Of a stretch of DNA of 13,338 nucleotides, positions 5,442 to 11,966 are shown piece after piece. The position numbers and the translations under genes were made by a program. The notes under the pieces are model-generated. The model saw only the letters and a program-made list of their open reading frames with translations, ran no database searches and was not told the origin of the DNA. Positions within the stretch are counted from its first letter, which is position 1. Each line of letters starts with the position of its first letter. The stretch comes from Rubrivivax sp. (lineage in GTDB: Bacteria; Pseudomonadota; Gammaproteobacteria; Burkholderiales; Burkholderiaceae_C), in assembly GCA_030693565.1 (NCBI GenBank), contig JAUYAJ010000218.1, positions 1-13,338 of the forward strand, given 5' to 3'.

Positions 5442-6716
5442 TCAACTCGCTGAACTGCCTTGTTCGAGATCGAAGGCCTTGTGCAAGGCCCGGACCGCCA
5501 GTTCCATGTACTTCTCGTCGATGACGACGCTGGTCTTGATCTCGCTGGTGCTGATCATCTGGATGTTGATGCCCTCCTCGGCCAGCGTGCGGAACATCCG
5601 GCTCGCCACGCCGACATGGCTGCGCATGCCGATGCCGACGATCGACACCTTGCAGATCTTCGGGTCGCCCATGACCTGGGCGGCGCCGGTGGCCGGCAGC
5701 ACCTCCTTGGTCAGCAAGTCCATCGTGCGCACGTAGTCGTTGCGGTGCACGGTGAACGAGAAGTCGGTCTTGCCGTCGTGCGAGACGTTCTGGATGATGA
5801 CGTCGATGTCGATGTTGGCATCGGCCACCGGGCCCAGGATGAGGTAGGCGATGCCGGGCTTGTCGGGCACTCCCATCACGGTGATCTTGGCCTCGTCGCG
5901 GTTGAACGCGATGCCGGACACGATGGCTTGTTCCATCTTTTCGTCTTCCTCGAAGGTGATCAGGGTGCCCGAGCGCGCTTCTTCTTCGAGCGCAATGTCC
6001 CAGGGCGTGAAGCTCGACAGCACGCGCAGCGGCACGCGGTACTTGCCGGCGAATTCAACCGAACGCGTCTGCAACACCTTGGAGCCCAGGCTGGCCATCT
6101 CCAGCATCTCTTCGAAGCTGATGGTGTGCAGCCGGCGCGCCTCGGGCACGATGCGCGGATCGGTGGTGTAGACGCCGTCGACGTCGGTGTAGATCAGGCA
6201 TTCGTCGGCCTTCAGCGCCGCCGCCACCGCCACCGCCGAAGTGTCGCTGCCGCCGCGCCCGAGCGTGGTGACGTTGCCTTGCGGGTCGACGCCTTGAAAG
6301 CCGGTGATGATGACCACCTTGCCCTGCGCCAGGTCGGCGCGCACGCGCGTGTCGTCGATGCTGGTGATGCGGGCCTTGCCATAGGCCGAGTCGGTGGCAA
6401 TCGCCACCTGCCAGCCAGCGTAGCTGACCGCCGGCACGCCCTGGGCCTGCAGCGCCAGCGCCAGCAAGCCCACCGACACCTGCTCGCCAGTGGCGGCGAT
6501 GGCGTCGAGTTCGCGCTGGCTCTCGGGCGTCAGCCAGGCCGGCTGCAATTCCTTGGCCAGGCCGAGCAGGCGGTTGGTCTCGCCGCTCATCGCCGACGGC
6601 ACGACGATCAACTGGTGGCCGGCGCGCACCCACTTGGCGACGCGCTGGGCGACGCTGCGGAAGCGTACGGTGGACCCCATCGAGGTGCCGCCGTACTTGT
6701 GAACGATCAGAGCCAT
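5442..6716 (-). CDS. lysC: Aspartate kinase (aspartokinase) with two C-terminal ACT domains
   Basis: This enzyme phosphorylates aspartate, the first step towards lysine, threonine, methionine and diaminopimelate. It has 424 aa from ATG at 6714-6716, starting MALIVHKYGGTSMGS. The catalytic KYGGTS is at residues 7-12, SAMSGETN at 41-48, the nucleotide-binding GRGGSDTS at 153-160, and YTDVDGVYTTDPR at 176-188. ACT domain 1 is at about 278-345 (VMGVPDKPGIAYLILGPVAD) and ACT domain 2 at about 357-420 (RSHVGVASRMFRTLAEEGIN). These are the usual sites of feedback inhibition by lysine and/or threonine. It is a stand-alone kinase, not fused to homoserine dehydrogenase. The open frame extends 65 codons further upstream, but that part overlaps tilS and has no aspartokinase similarity. 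Met261 has a GAGGA sequence 10 nt upstream and may start a separate regulatory subunit. A likely own promoter lies 57 nt upstream. Confidence 0.98.
   Translation of the reverse strand: MALIVHKYGGTSMGSTVRFRSVAQRVAKWVRAGHQLIVVPSAMSGETNRLLGLAKELQPAWLTPESQRELDAIAATGEQVSVGLLALALQAQGVPAVSYAGWQVAIATDSAYGKARITSIDDTRVRADLAQGKVVIITGFQGVDPQGNVTTLGRGGSDTSAVAVAAALKADECLIYTDVDGVYTTDPRIVPEARRLHTISFEEMLEMASLGSKVLQTRSVEFAGKYRVPLRVLSSFTPWDIALEEEARSGTLITFEEDEKMEQAIVSGIAFNRDEAKITVMGVPDKPGIAYLILGPVADANIDIDVIIQNVSHDGKTDFSFTVHRNDYVRTMDLLTKEVLPATGAAQVMGDPKICKVSIVGIGMRSHVGVASRMFRTLAEEGINIQMISTSEIKTSVVIDEKYMELAVRALHKAFDLEQGSSAS
5947..5951 (-). promoter_or_regulatory. Possible internal ribosome binding site within lysC
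   Basis: GAGGA on the minus strand lies 10 nt before ATG at 5934-5936 (Met261). Initiation there would give a 164-residue protein made of the two ACT domains, matching the beta subunit known from B. subtilis and C. glutamicum aspartokinases. Purine-rich Glu/Asp codons could mimic such a site by chance. Confidence 0.35.
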
Positions 6717-6772
6717 GAAATCGGGACCGAGTTCTCGCGTTGCGGCCCGTTGCCGCGGTGCACAAAACGCGA

Positions 6773-6800
6773 ATTCTAGCCGCCGGTCCGGCGCTTCAAA
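6773..6800 (-). promoter_or_regulatory. Putative promoter of lysC at the 3' end of tilS
   Basis: Minus-strand -10 TAGAAT (6773-6778) lies in GGCTAGAATTCGCG. The -35 is weak: TTTGAA with a 16-bp spacer, or TTGAAG with 15 bp, overlapping the tilS stop codon. The 79-nt gap between tilS and lysC, unlike the 3-nt gaps upstream, supports separate initiation. The leader would be about 50 nt, and I see no attenuator or riboswitch in it. Confidence 0.5.
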
Positions 6801-8097
6801 GGCCCTCGCCGTTGTCGGCCAGCCACTGCAGGCGCCGCTGCGACGCGCCGGCCGGCGCCATGCAGCGCGCGTCGACACCCAGGCCGGGCACGTAGAGCAA
6901 CTGGCCATCACCGCTGTAGACCAGCGGCCCGTCGCGCTGCCAGGCCGGCACGCGCAGCGCCTGGTACTGTTTCTTCAGGCTGCGCGCCAGGCTGCGCGGC
7001 GCGCGCTGGAACTGTTCGCCGCCCTGCCGTGGCCGCAACTGCGCCTGCTGCAGCAATGCCGCCGGGATGCCGCCTTCGGCGACGACGTCGACGGCGAAGT
7101 GGCCGCGCCAGCCCGGCACGCCGTGCTCGCCGGGAAGTGCCAGGTCCAGCACCGCCGGCGCGCCAGGTGTCGCCACCGCAGCGCCCAGGCGGGCAAAGTG
7201 CAGCACACCGTCGTGCAAGCGCAGTTCGCCACCCGGCGCGGGCCAGCGTCCGCTGCGCGCCGTTGCCATTTCGGTGGGCAGACGTTGCAGCAGCGTTTCC
7301 GGCACCGCGCCAGCCACCACCGACGGCAACCAGGCGCGCAGCAGGTTGGCCTGGCGCGGCGCGCTGAGCAAACGCCACGCCGCGCAGCGCAGGCCGCCGC
7401 CTTCGATGCAGGCGGCGATGTCGATGCCCGCCAGTTCGGCCAGACAGGCGGCCGCCTCCTGCGCCCGGTGCGCCGCCGCGACCAGGCTCACTTCGGCGTT
7501 CGCAAAGCTGCCGGTCAAGGCTGGCCAGACGCTGGCACGCAGCCGGTTGCGGTCGAACCGCATGTCGGCGTTGCTGGCGTCGTCGACGAAACGCAACCGG
7601 TAGCGCCGCACATAGGCTTCGATCGCTTCACGCGGTTGCTCCAGCCAAGGGCGGTGCCAGGTGATGCCACCCCGAACGGCGCTGGCCGGCATCGCCGACA
7701 AGCCCGCCGGGCCGGCGCCGCGCAAGGCCTGCAGCAGCCAGGTCTCGGCCTGGTCGCGCCGGTGGTGGGCCAGCAGCACATGCTGGCAGCCGGCCTGCCG
7801 GGCCAGCGCGGCCAGCGCGGCGTAGCGCTCGCGCCGGGCCCAGGCTTCGACGCTGTCGCCTGGCGCCGGTCGGCTGCTCAGGCGCTGGCCATGGAAACTC
7901 ACCGGCAGACCGGCGCGTGCCCAGCGCCGGCACTGCGCCTGCACCTGCGACCACCAGTCGTCAGCCTCGAGCTGCAGACCGTGGTGCACATGCAGCGCGA
8001 ACACTTCGAGGCCTTGTTCGTGCGCCTGCCGGGCCGTGCAATGCAGCAAGGCGGTGGAGTCGCGGCCGCCACTGACGGCCACCGCCACCGCAGCCAT
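6796..8097 (-). CDS. tilS: tRNA(Ile)-lysidine synthetase
   Basis: TilS converts C34 of the CAU-anticodon tRNA-Ile to lysidine using lysine and ATP, so that the tRNA reads AUA as isoleucine. It has 433 aa. The PP-loop motif SGGRDS is at residues 9-14, very near the N-terminus as in the family. It is followed by FALHVHHGLQ, then LLAHHRRDQAETWLLQALRG and DRNRLRASVWPAL, all recognisable TilS N-domain stretches. The region from about residue 330 (RPRQGGEQFQRAPRSLARSLKKQYQALRVPAWQRDGPLVY) matches the C-terminal TilS domain. The ATG follows the accA stop by 3 nt, and AAGGAG lies 9 nt before it, inside the end of accA, so the two genes are probably translationally linked. The Ala/Arg-rich middle is typical of high-GC homologues. 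Confidence 0.95.
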   Translation of the reverse strand: MAAVAVAVSGGRDSTALLHCTARQAHEQGLEVFALHVHHGLQLEADDWWSQVQAQCRRWARAGLPVSFHGQRLSSRPAPGDSVEAWARRERYAALAALARQAGCQHVLLAHHRRDQAETWLLQALRGAGPAGLSAMPASAVRGGITWHRPWLEQPREAIEAYVRRYRLRFVDDASNADMRFDRNRLRASVWPALTGSFANAEVSLVAAAHRAQEAAACLAELAGIDIAACIEGGGLRCAAWRLLSAPRQANLLRAWLPSVVAGAVPETLLQRLPTEMATARSGRWPAPGGELRLHDGVLHFARLGAAVATPGAPAVLDLALPGEHGVPGWRGHFAVDVVAEGGIPAALLQQAQLRPRQGGEQFQRAPRSLARSLKKQYQALRVPAWQRDGPLVYSGDGQLLYVPGLGVDARCMAPAGASQRRLQWLADNGEGL

Positions 8098-8100
8098 GCG

Positions 8101-9072
8101 CTAGCGCTCCTTGCTGTCGCTGAAGCGGCCGTAGGACTGCAGCCGGTCGTAGCGCCGCTGCAGCAAGTCCTTGGGCTTGAGGTCGATGACCTGGCGCAGG
8201 CCGTCGTTGAGCCCGCGCTTGAGCTGCGACGCCATCCACTTGCTGTCGCGGTGGGCACCGCCGACGGGCTCGTTGACGATCTTGTCGATCACGCCCAGCG
8301 CCTTGAGCCGGTGCGCGGTGATGCCCAGCGCCTCGGCTGCATCGGAAGCGCGCTCAGCGGTCTTCCAGAGGATGGACGCGCAGCCTTCGGGCGAGATCAC
8401 CGAATAGACCGAGTACTGCAGCATGAGCACCTGGTCGGCGACGCTGATCGCCAGCGCACCGCCAGAGCCGCCTTCACCGATGATGGTGGTGATGATGGGC
8501 ACCTCAAGCTGCGCCATCTCGAAGATGTTGCGGCCGATCGCCTCCGACTGGCCCCGTTCCTCGGCGCCGATGCCGGGGTAGGCACCAGGCGTGTCGACGA
8601 AGGTGAACACCGGCAGGTTGAATTTCTCGGCCAGCTTCATCAGCCGCAAGGCCTTGCGGTAACCCTCGGGCCGGGACATGCCGAAGTTGCGCGCCGTGCG
8701 CTCCTTGGTGTCGCGGCCTTTCTGGTGGCCCAGCACCATGCAGGCCTGGCCGTTGAAGCGCGCCAGCCCGCCAACGATGGACAGGTCGTCGGCGAAGTGG
8801 CGGTCGCCGTGCAGTTCCTGGAAGTCGGTGAAGATCTCGGCGACGTAGTCCAGCGTGTAGGGCCGCTGCGGGTGGCGCGCAATCTGCGTCACTTGCCAGG
8901 GCGTCAGGTGGGCGTAGATGTCGCGCGTGAGCTGCTGGCTCTTTTGCGCCAGCCGGCCGATCTCGTCGGAGATGTCGACCGCCGATTCGCTTTGCACGTA
9001 GCGCAACTCTTCGATCTTGCCTTCGAGCTCGGCGATCGGCGACTCGAACTCGAGGAAATGTCGTTTGTTCAT
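8101..9072 (-). CDS. accA: Acetyl-CoA carboxylase carboxyltransferase subunit alpha
   Basis: AccA forms the carboxyltransferase with AccD, moving the carboxyl group from biotin on AccB to acetyl-CoA to make malonyl-CoA, the first committed step of fatty acid synthesis. It has 323 aa, close to the usual 317-325. The N-terminal helical part (MNKRHFLEFESPIAELEGKI) is typical. The crotonase-like core shows ARFNGQACMVLGHQKGRDTK, then NFGMSRPEGYRKALRLMKLA, FTFVDTPGAYPGIGAEERGQ, IGEGGSGGALAISVADQVLM and YSVISPEGCASILWK, which are the conserved acyl-CoA and biotin-side loops. The gene sits 27 nt after the glycosylase stop and 3 nt before tilS. No strong ribosome binding site is visible before the ATG at 9070-9072, but the start fits the family well. 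accB, accC and accD are not in the window. Confidence 0.98.
   Translation of the reverse strand: MNKRHFLEFESPIAELEGKIEELRYVQSESAVDISDEIGRLAQKSQQLTRDIYAHLTPWQVTQIARHPQRPYTLDYVAEIFTDFQELHGDRHFADDLSIVGGLARFNGQACMVLGHQKGRDTKERTARNFGMSRPEGYRKALRLMKLAEKFNLPVFTFVDTPGAYPGIGAEERGQSEAIGRNIFEMAQLEVPIITTIIGEGGSGGALAISVADQVLMLQYSVYSVISPEGCASILWKTAERASDAAEALGITAHRLKALGVIDKIVNEPVGGAHRDSKWMASQLKRGLNDGLRQVIDLKPKDLLQRRYDRLQSYGRFSDSKER
8107..8112 (-). promoter_or_regulatory. Shine-Dalgarno AAGGAG for tilS inside the end of accA
   Basis: AAGGAG on the minus strand lies 9 nt before the tilS ATG and within the last codons of accA. It supports both the chosen start and coupling of the two genes. Confidence 0.6.
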
Positions 9073-9099
9073 GTCAGCGGATGGTGCTGCAAGGAGTGA

Positions 9100-9846
9100 T
9101 CAGTACGCCACCGGCAGCGGGTCGAGGCTGCGCCAAATATACCAAGTGGCGACCGAGCGAAAAGGCGCCCAGGCTTCACCGAGTTCGCGCGCCTCGGCAC
9201 GCGACACCGGCTCGCCGCTGAAGTAGTTCAGGCTGATGCCCTTGAGCAAGCCCAGGTCGTCCAGCGGCAGCACGTTGGGGCGCATCAGGTGGAAGATGAG
9301 GAACATCTCGGCGGTCCAGCGGCCGATGCCGCGGATCGCGATCAGTTCGGTGATGATGGCTTCGTCGTCCATCTGCGCCCAGCCATCGACATGCACGCTG
9401 CCAGCAGCAAAGTGGCGCGCCAGGTCGAGCAGGTATTCGGACTTGCGCACCGACAGACCCGACTCGCGCAGCCGGGCAACTTCCATGACTTGCACCTGCG
9501 CCGGCGCCAGGCGCTGCGCCGGGCCGCCGACGGCGGCGGCAAAGCGGTCCCAGACCGACTGCGCGGCCTTGACCGAGATCTGCTGGCCGACGATGGAGCG
9601 CGCCAAGGTGGTGAAAGCGTCGCCGCGGCTTTGCAGCCGCGCTTCACCGAACTTCGGAATCAGTTTCTTCATCACCCGGTCGCGGCGGCCGAGGTGGCGG
9701 CAGGCGTCGTCCCAGTAACCGGGGGTGACCTCCGGGGTGATGTCGGCCGCCATGTCGGCCGTGACGTCGGCCGTGGTGCCTGGCGTGAATTCGGCGGCCA
9801 GCGCGGCCGGGGGCGGCGCTGCCGCGGGTGGGGACCGGGGCGGCAT
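9100..9846 (-). CDS. DNA-3-methyladenine glycosylase of the AlkA / HhH-GPD type
   Basis: This is a base-excision repair enzyme that removes alkylated purines. It has 248 aa. The catalytic domain starts near residue 43 (PGYWDDACRHLGRRD). RSIVGQQISVKAA is at 83-95, the helix-hairpin-helix IRGIGRWTAEMFLIF at 171-185, and the acidic catalytic site LPLDDLGL at 193-200. One of Asp196 and Asp197 corresponds to the catalytic Asp of AlkA. There is no C-terminal iron-sulphur Cys cluster, which excludes Nth and MutY. Residues 1-42 are an Ala/Pro-rich extension containing a short tandem repeat (TADV-TADM-AADI) from three 12-bp units. The ATG at 9844-9846 is 3 nt after the cysS stop, which suggests coupling. 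An alternative ATG at 9751-9753 would remove most of the extension. The exact base specificity cannot be read from sequence. Confidence 0.93.
   Translation of the reverse strand: MPPRSPPAAAPPPAALAAEFTPGTTADVTADMAADITPEVTPGYWDDACRHLGRRDRVMKKLIPKFGEARLQSRGDAFTTLARSIVGQQISVKAAQSVWDRFAAAVGGPAQRLAPAQVQVMEVARLRESGLSVRKSEYLLDLARHFAAGSVHVDGWAQMDDEAIITELIAIRGIGRWTAEMFLIFHLMRPNVLPLDDLGLLKGISLNYFSGEPVSRAEARELGEAWAPFRSVATWYIWRSLDPLPVAY
9739..9774. repeat. Three 12-bp direct tandem repeats in the glycosylase gene
   Basis: Three consecutive units read gatgtcggccgc, catgtcggccgt and gacgtcggccgt. They share the core GTCGGCCG and differ at the edges. The unit is a multiple of 3, so copy-number change would keep the frame. 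It encodes a four-residue T/A-A-D-hydrophobic repeat in the poorly conserved N-terminal extension. Confidence 0.75.
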
Positions 9847-9849
9847 CGC

Positions 9850-11235
9850 TCAGCCAGCCGCCGCAGCGGTCCAGGTCGTGCCCGCGGGCGAGTCCTGCAA
9901 CACCACGCCGGCGGCGGCCAGTTCGTCGCGGATGCGGTCGGCTTCGGCGAAGTTGCGCGCCGCTTTGGCGGCGGCGCGGGCGCCGATGCGTTCAAGGATC
10001 GCAGCCTCGTCGAGGCCGGCGCCCAACTGCAGGAAAGCCCGCGGCGGCTGCTGCAACACCCCGAGCACGGCGCCCAGCGCCCGCAGCAAGGCGGCGTCGG
10101 CAGGCCGGTGCTCGCGGTTGATCTCGCCCGCCAGCTCGAACAGCACGGCCAGCGCGGCCGGCGTGTTGAAGTCGTCGTCCATCGCCATGCGAAAGACTGC
10201 AGCGCGCGGCTCGGCCCAGTCGATCGCCGCCAGCGGCGCCGCCGGCGTCGATTCGAGCGCGGTGTAGAGCCGGCGCAAGCCGCTGCGCGCGTCGTCGAGG
10301 TTGGCGTCGCTGAAGTTGAACGGGCTGCGGTAATGCGTGCGCACCATGAAGAAGCGCAGCGTCTCGCCGTCGTAGCGCTGCAGCACGTCTTCGAGGGTGA
10401 AGAAGTTGCCCAGCGACTTCGACATCTTCTCGTTGTCGACGTTGAGGTGGCCGTTGTGCAGCCAGACGTTGACGAAAGGCGCGCCGAGCGCACCCTCGCC
10501 TTGCGCGATCTCGTTCTCGTGGTGCGGAAACTGCAGGTCGATACCGCCGCCATGGATGTCGAAGCGCTCGCCGAGCAAGGCGCAGCTCATCGCCGAGCAC
10601 TCGATGTGCCAGCCCGGGCGGCCGCTGCCAAAGGCGCTGGGCCATTTGGCGTCACCCGGCTCGCTGTCCTTGGCGGACTTCCAGAGCACGAAGTCCAGCG
10701 GATCTTGTTTGTCGCCCTGCACCGCCACACGTTCACCGGCGCGCAACTCGTCGAGCGACTTGCCCGACAGCTTGCCGTAGCCAGGAAAGCGGCGCACCGC
10801 GAAGTTGACGTCGCCGCTGGCGGCGCGGTAGGCCAGGCCTTTTTCTTCCAGGCGGGCAATCATCGCCAGCATCTGCGGCACGTAGTCGGTGGCACGCGGC
10901 TCGGCGCTCGGCGCTTCGACACCGACGGCGGCCAGATCACGATGCATCGCCGCGATCATCTGCGCCGTCAGCTCGCGGATCGACAGCCCGCGCTCCAGCG
11001 CGCGCTGGATGATCTTGTCGTCGATGTCGGTGATGTTGCGCACGTAGGTCACGCGCAAGCCACTGGCGCGCAGCCAGCGCACGATGACGTCGAAGGCCAG
11101 CATCATGCGGGCGTGGCCCATGTGGCACAGGTCGTAGACCGTGATGCCGCAGACGTACATGCGCACATGGCCAGGCTCGATGGGGACGAAGTCCTCCAGG
11201 CGCCGGGTCAATGAATTGTGGAGACGAAGACTCAT
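9850..11235 (-). CDS. cysS: Cysteinyl-tRNA synthetase
   Basis: This class I synthetase charges tRNA-Cys with cysteine. It has 461 aa from ATG at 11233-11235 (MSLRLHNSLTRRLEDF), the typical length. The HIGH-type motif HMGH is at residues 38-41 and KMSKS at 270-274. The catalytic-site zinc ligands expected from E. coli CysS are all present: Cys29 (YVCGITVYD), Cys213 (WHIECSAM), His238 and Glu242 (FPHHENE). NITDIDDKII and the C-terminal DALR-type helical region (AAKAARNFAEADRIRDEL) complete the enzyme. The open frame runs about 105 codons further upstream, but that part crosses the divergent ppiA gene and is not conserved. CysS heads the minus-strand cluster, and its stop lies 3 nt from the glycosylase start. 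Confidence 0.98.
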   Translation of the reverse strand: MSLRLHNSLTRRLEDFVPIEPGHVRMYVCGITVYDLCHMGHARMMLAFDVIVRWLRASGLRVTYVRNITDIDDKIIQRALERGLSIRELTAQMIAAMHRDLAAVGVEAPSAEPRATDYVPQMLAMIARLEEKGLAYRAASGDVNFAVRRFPGYGKLSGKSLDELRAGERVAVQGDKQDPLDFVLWKSAKDSEPGDAKWPSAFGSGRPGWHIECSAMSCALLGERFDIHGGGIDLQFPHHENEIAQGEGALGAPFVNVWLHNGHLNVDNEKMSKSLGNFFTLEDVLQRYDGETLRFFMVRTHYRSPFNFSDANLDDARSGLRRLYTALESTPAAPLAAIDWAEPRAAVFRMAMDDDFNTPAALAVLFELAGEINREHRPADAALLRALGAVLGVLQQPPRAFLQLGAGLDEAAILERIGARAAAKAARNFAEADRIRDELAAAGVVLQDSPAGTTWTAAAAG

Positions 11236-11334
11236 TCGGAAACGGGGCGTGTCGCGGGTCGGGGAACCCCGCCGCGAATGCAGGACGTCAGCGCACCGAG
11301 GCGGCGCGACAGAGTCCGTTTGGGGGGATGAGTC

Positions 11335-11340
11335 AGTATA
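11335..11340 (-). promoter_or_regulatory. Possible -10 box for cysS
   Basis: TATACT on the minus strand (5 of 6 consensus bases) lies about 100 nt before the cysS ATG in the 157-bp divergent gap to ppiA. No good -35 is visible at 16-18 bp. It lies within 25 bp of the ppiA -10 box, so the two promoters may overlap back to back. Confidence 0.3.
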
Positions 11341-11358
11341 GCGGCGCCCCCCCGCGGC

Positions 11359-11364
11359 TAGACT
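11359..11364 (+). promoter_or_regulatory. Possible -10 box for the ppiA-ppiB-lpxH operon
   Basis: TAGACT in GCGGCTAGACTTCGGGG lies 28 nt before the TTG start of ppiA. It resembles the boxes at the Mrr-like, lysC and tRNA genes. No convincing -35 is seen. The box is enclosed by an inverted repeat CCCCG...CGGGG. Confidence 0.35.
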
Positions 11365-11378
11365 TCGGGGTTGGCCCC

Positions 11379-11384
11379 AAGGAG
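11379..11384 (+). promoter_or_regulatory. Shine-Dalgarno AAGGAG that sets the TTG start of ppiA
   Basis: AAGGAG ends 8 nt before TTG at 11393. No ATG follows in frame until residue 16, inside the signal peptide, so the TTG is the start. Confidence 0.7.
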
Positions 11385-11392
11385 ACCCCCAC

Positions 11393-11965
11393 TTGAACGC
11401 CCTGCTGAAAACCCTCGCCCCGTCGCTGCTGGCGGCCATGCTGCTTGCCACCGCCCTGCCCGCCTGGGCGCAGAAAGTGCGCCTGGCCACCAGCGCCGGC
11501 GACATCGTGCTCGAGCTCGACCGCGAGAAGGCCCCGAAGACGGTCGACAATTTCCTCCAGTACGTGCGCGCCGGCCACTATGACGGCACCATCTTCCACC
11601 GCGTCATCGACAATTTCATGATCCAGGGCGGCGGCATGAAGCCCGACCTGTCGGAAAAGCCGACCCGCCCGCCGATCGCGCTGGAAAGCAAGAACGGGCT
11701 CAATAACGTCCGCGGCACGGTGGCGATGGCGCGCACGCCGATGCCCGACTCGGCGACGGCGCAGTTCTTCGTCAACCTGAAAGACAACGCCTTCCTCGAC
11801 GCCGCCAACTCACGCGACGGCCATGGCTACGCCGTGTTCGGCAAGGTCGGCGCCGGCATGGACGTGATCGACAAGATCCGCACTGTGGCCACCAGCGGCA
11901 GCGGCCCGCACCAGAACGTACCGGTGACCCCGGTGATCATCCGCAAAGCAACCGTAGAGAACTGA
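11393..11965 (+). CDS. ppiA: Periplasmic peptidyl-prolyl cis-trans isomerase (cyclophilin type)
   Basis: A secreted cyclophilin that speeds proline isomerisation during folding in the periplasm. It has 190 aa. The signal peptide is clear: a short N-region with Lys6, a hydrophobic core LLAAMLLATALP, and a likely cleavage after AWA (residue 26). The cyclophilin core follows: VRLATSAGDIVLELDREKAP, the catalytic FHRVIDNFMIQGGG with Arg70, GTVAMART, SATAQFFVNLKDNAFLD and YAVFGKVGAGMDVIDKI. It opens a plus-strand operon and is followed after 1 nt by its cytoplasmic paralogue ppiB. The symbol follows the secreted/cytoplasmic pairing; naming in this order is not uniform. Confidence 0.94.
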   Translation: MNALLKTLAPSLLAAMLLATALPAWAQKVRLATSAGDIVLELDREKAPKTVDNFLQYVRAGHYDGTIFHRVIDNFMIQGGGMKPDLSEKPTRPPIALESKNGLNNVRGTVAMARTPMPDSATAQFFVNLKDNAFLDAANSRDGHGYAVFGKVGAGMDVIDKIRTVATSGSGPHQNVPVTPVIIRKATVEN

Positions 11966-11966
11966 C

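Noticed and set aside
6717..6911. 65-codon upstream extension of lysC
   Set aside because: It overlaps the end of tilS, and the conserved aspartokinase N-terminus begins exactly at the internal ATG.
6715..9099. Very long plus-strand open frame (794 codons) across tilS and accA
   Set aside because: It runs antisense to two well-identified genes and reflects the shortage of stop codons in GC-rich DNA. No ribosome site or domain was found.
9289..11214. Plus-strand open frame (641 codons) opposite the glycosylase and cysS
   Set aside because: Antisense shadow; its translation is compositionally biased and matches no family I know.
11236..11550. 105-codon upstream extension of cysS
   Set aside because: It crosses the divergent promoter region and the ppiA signal peptide sequence. 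CysS proteins start at the MSLRLHNS-type N-terminus.
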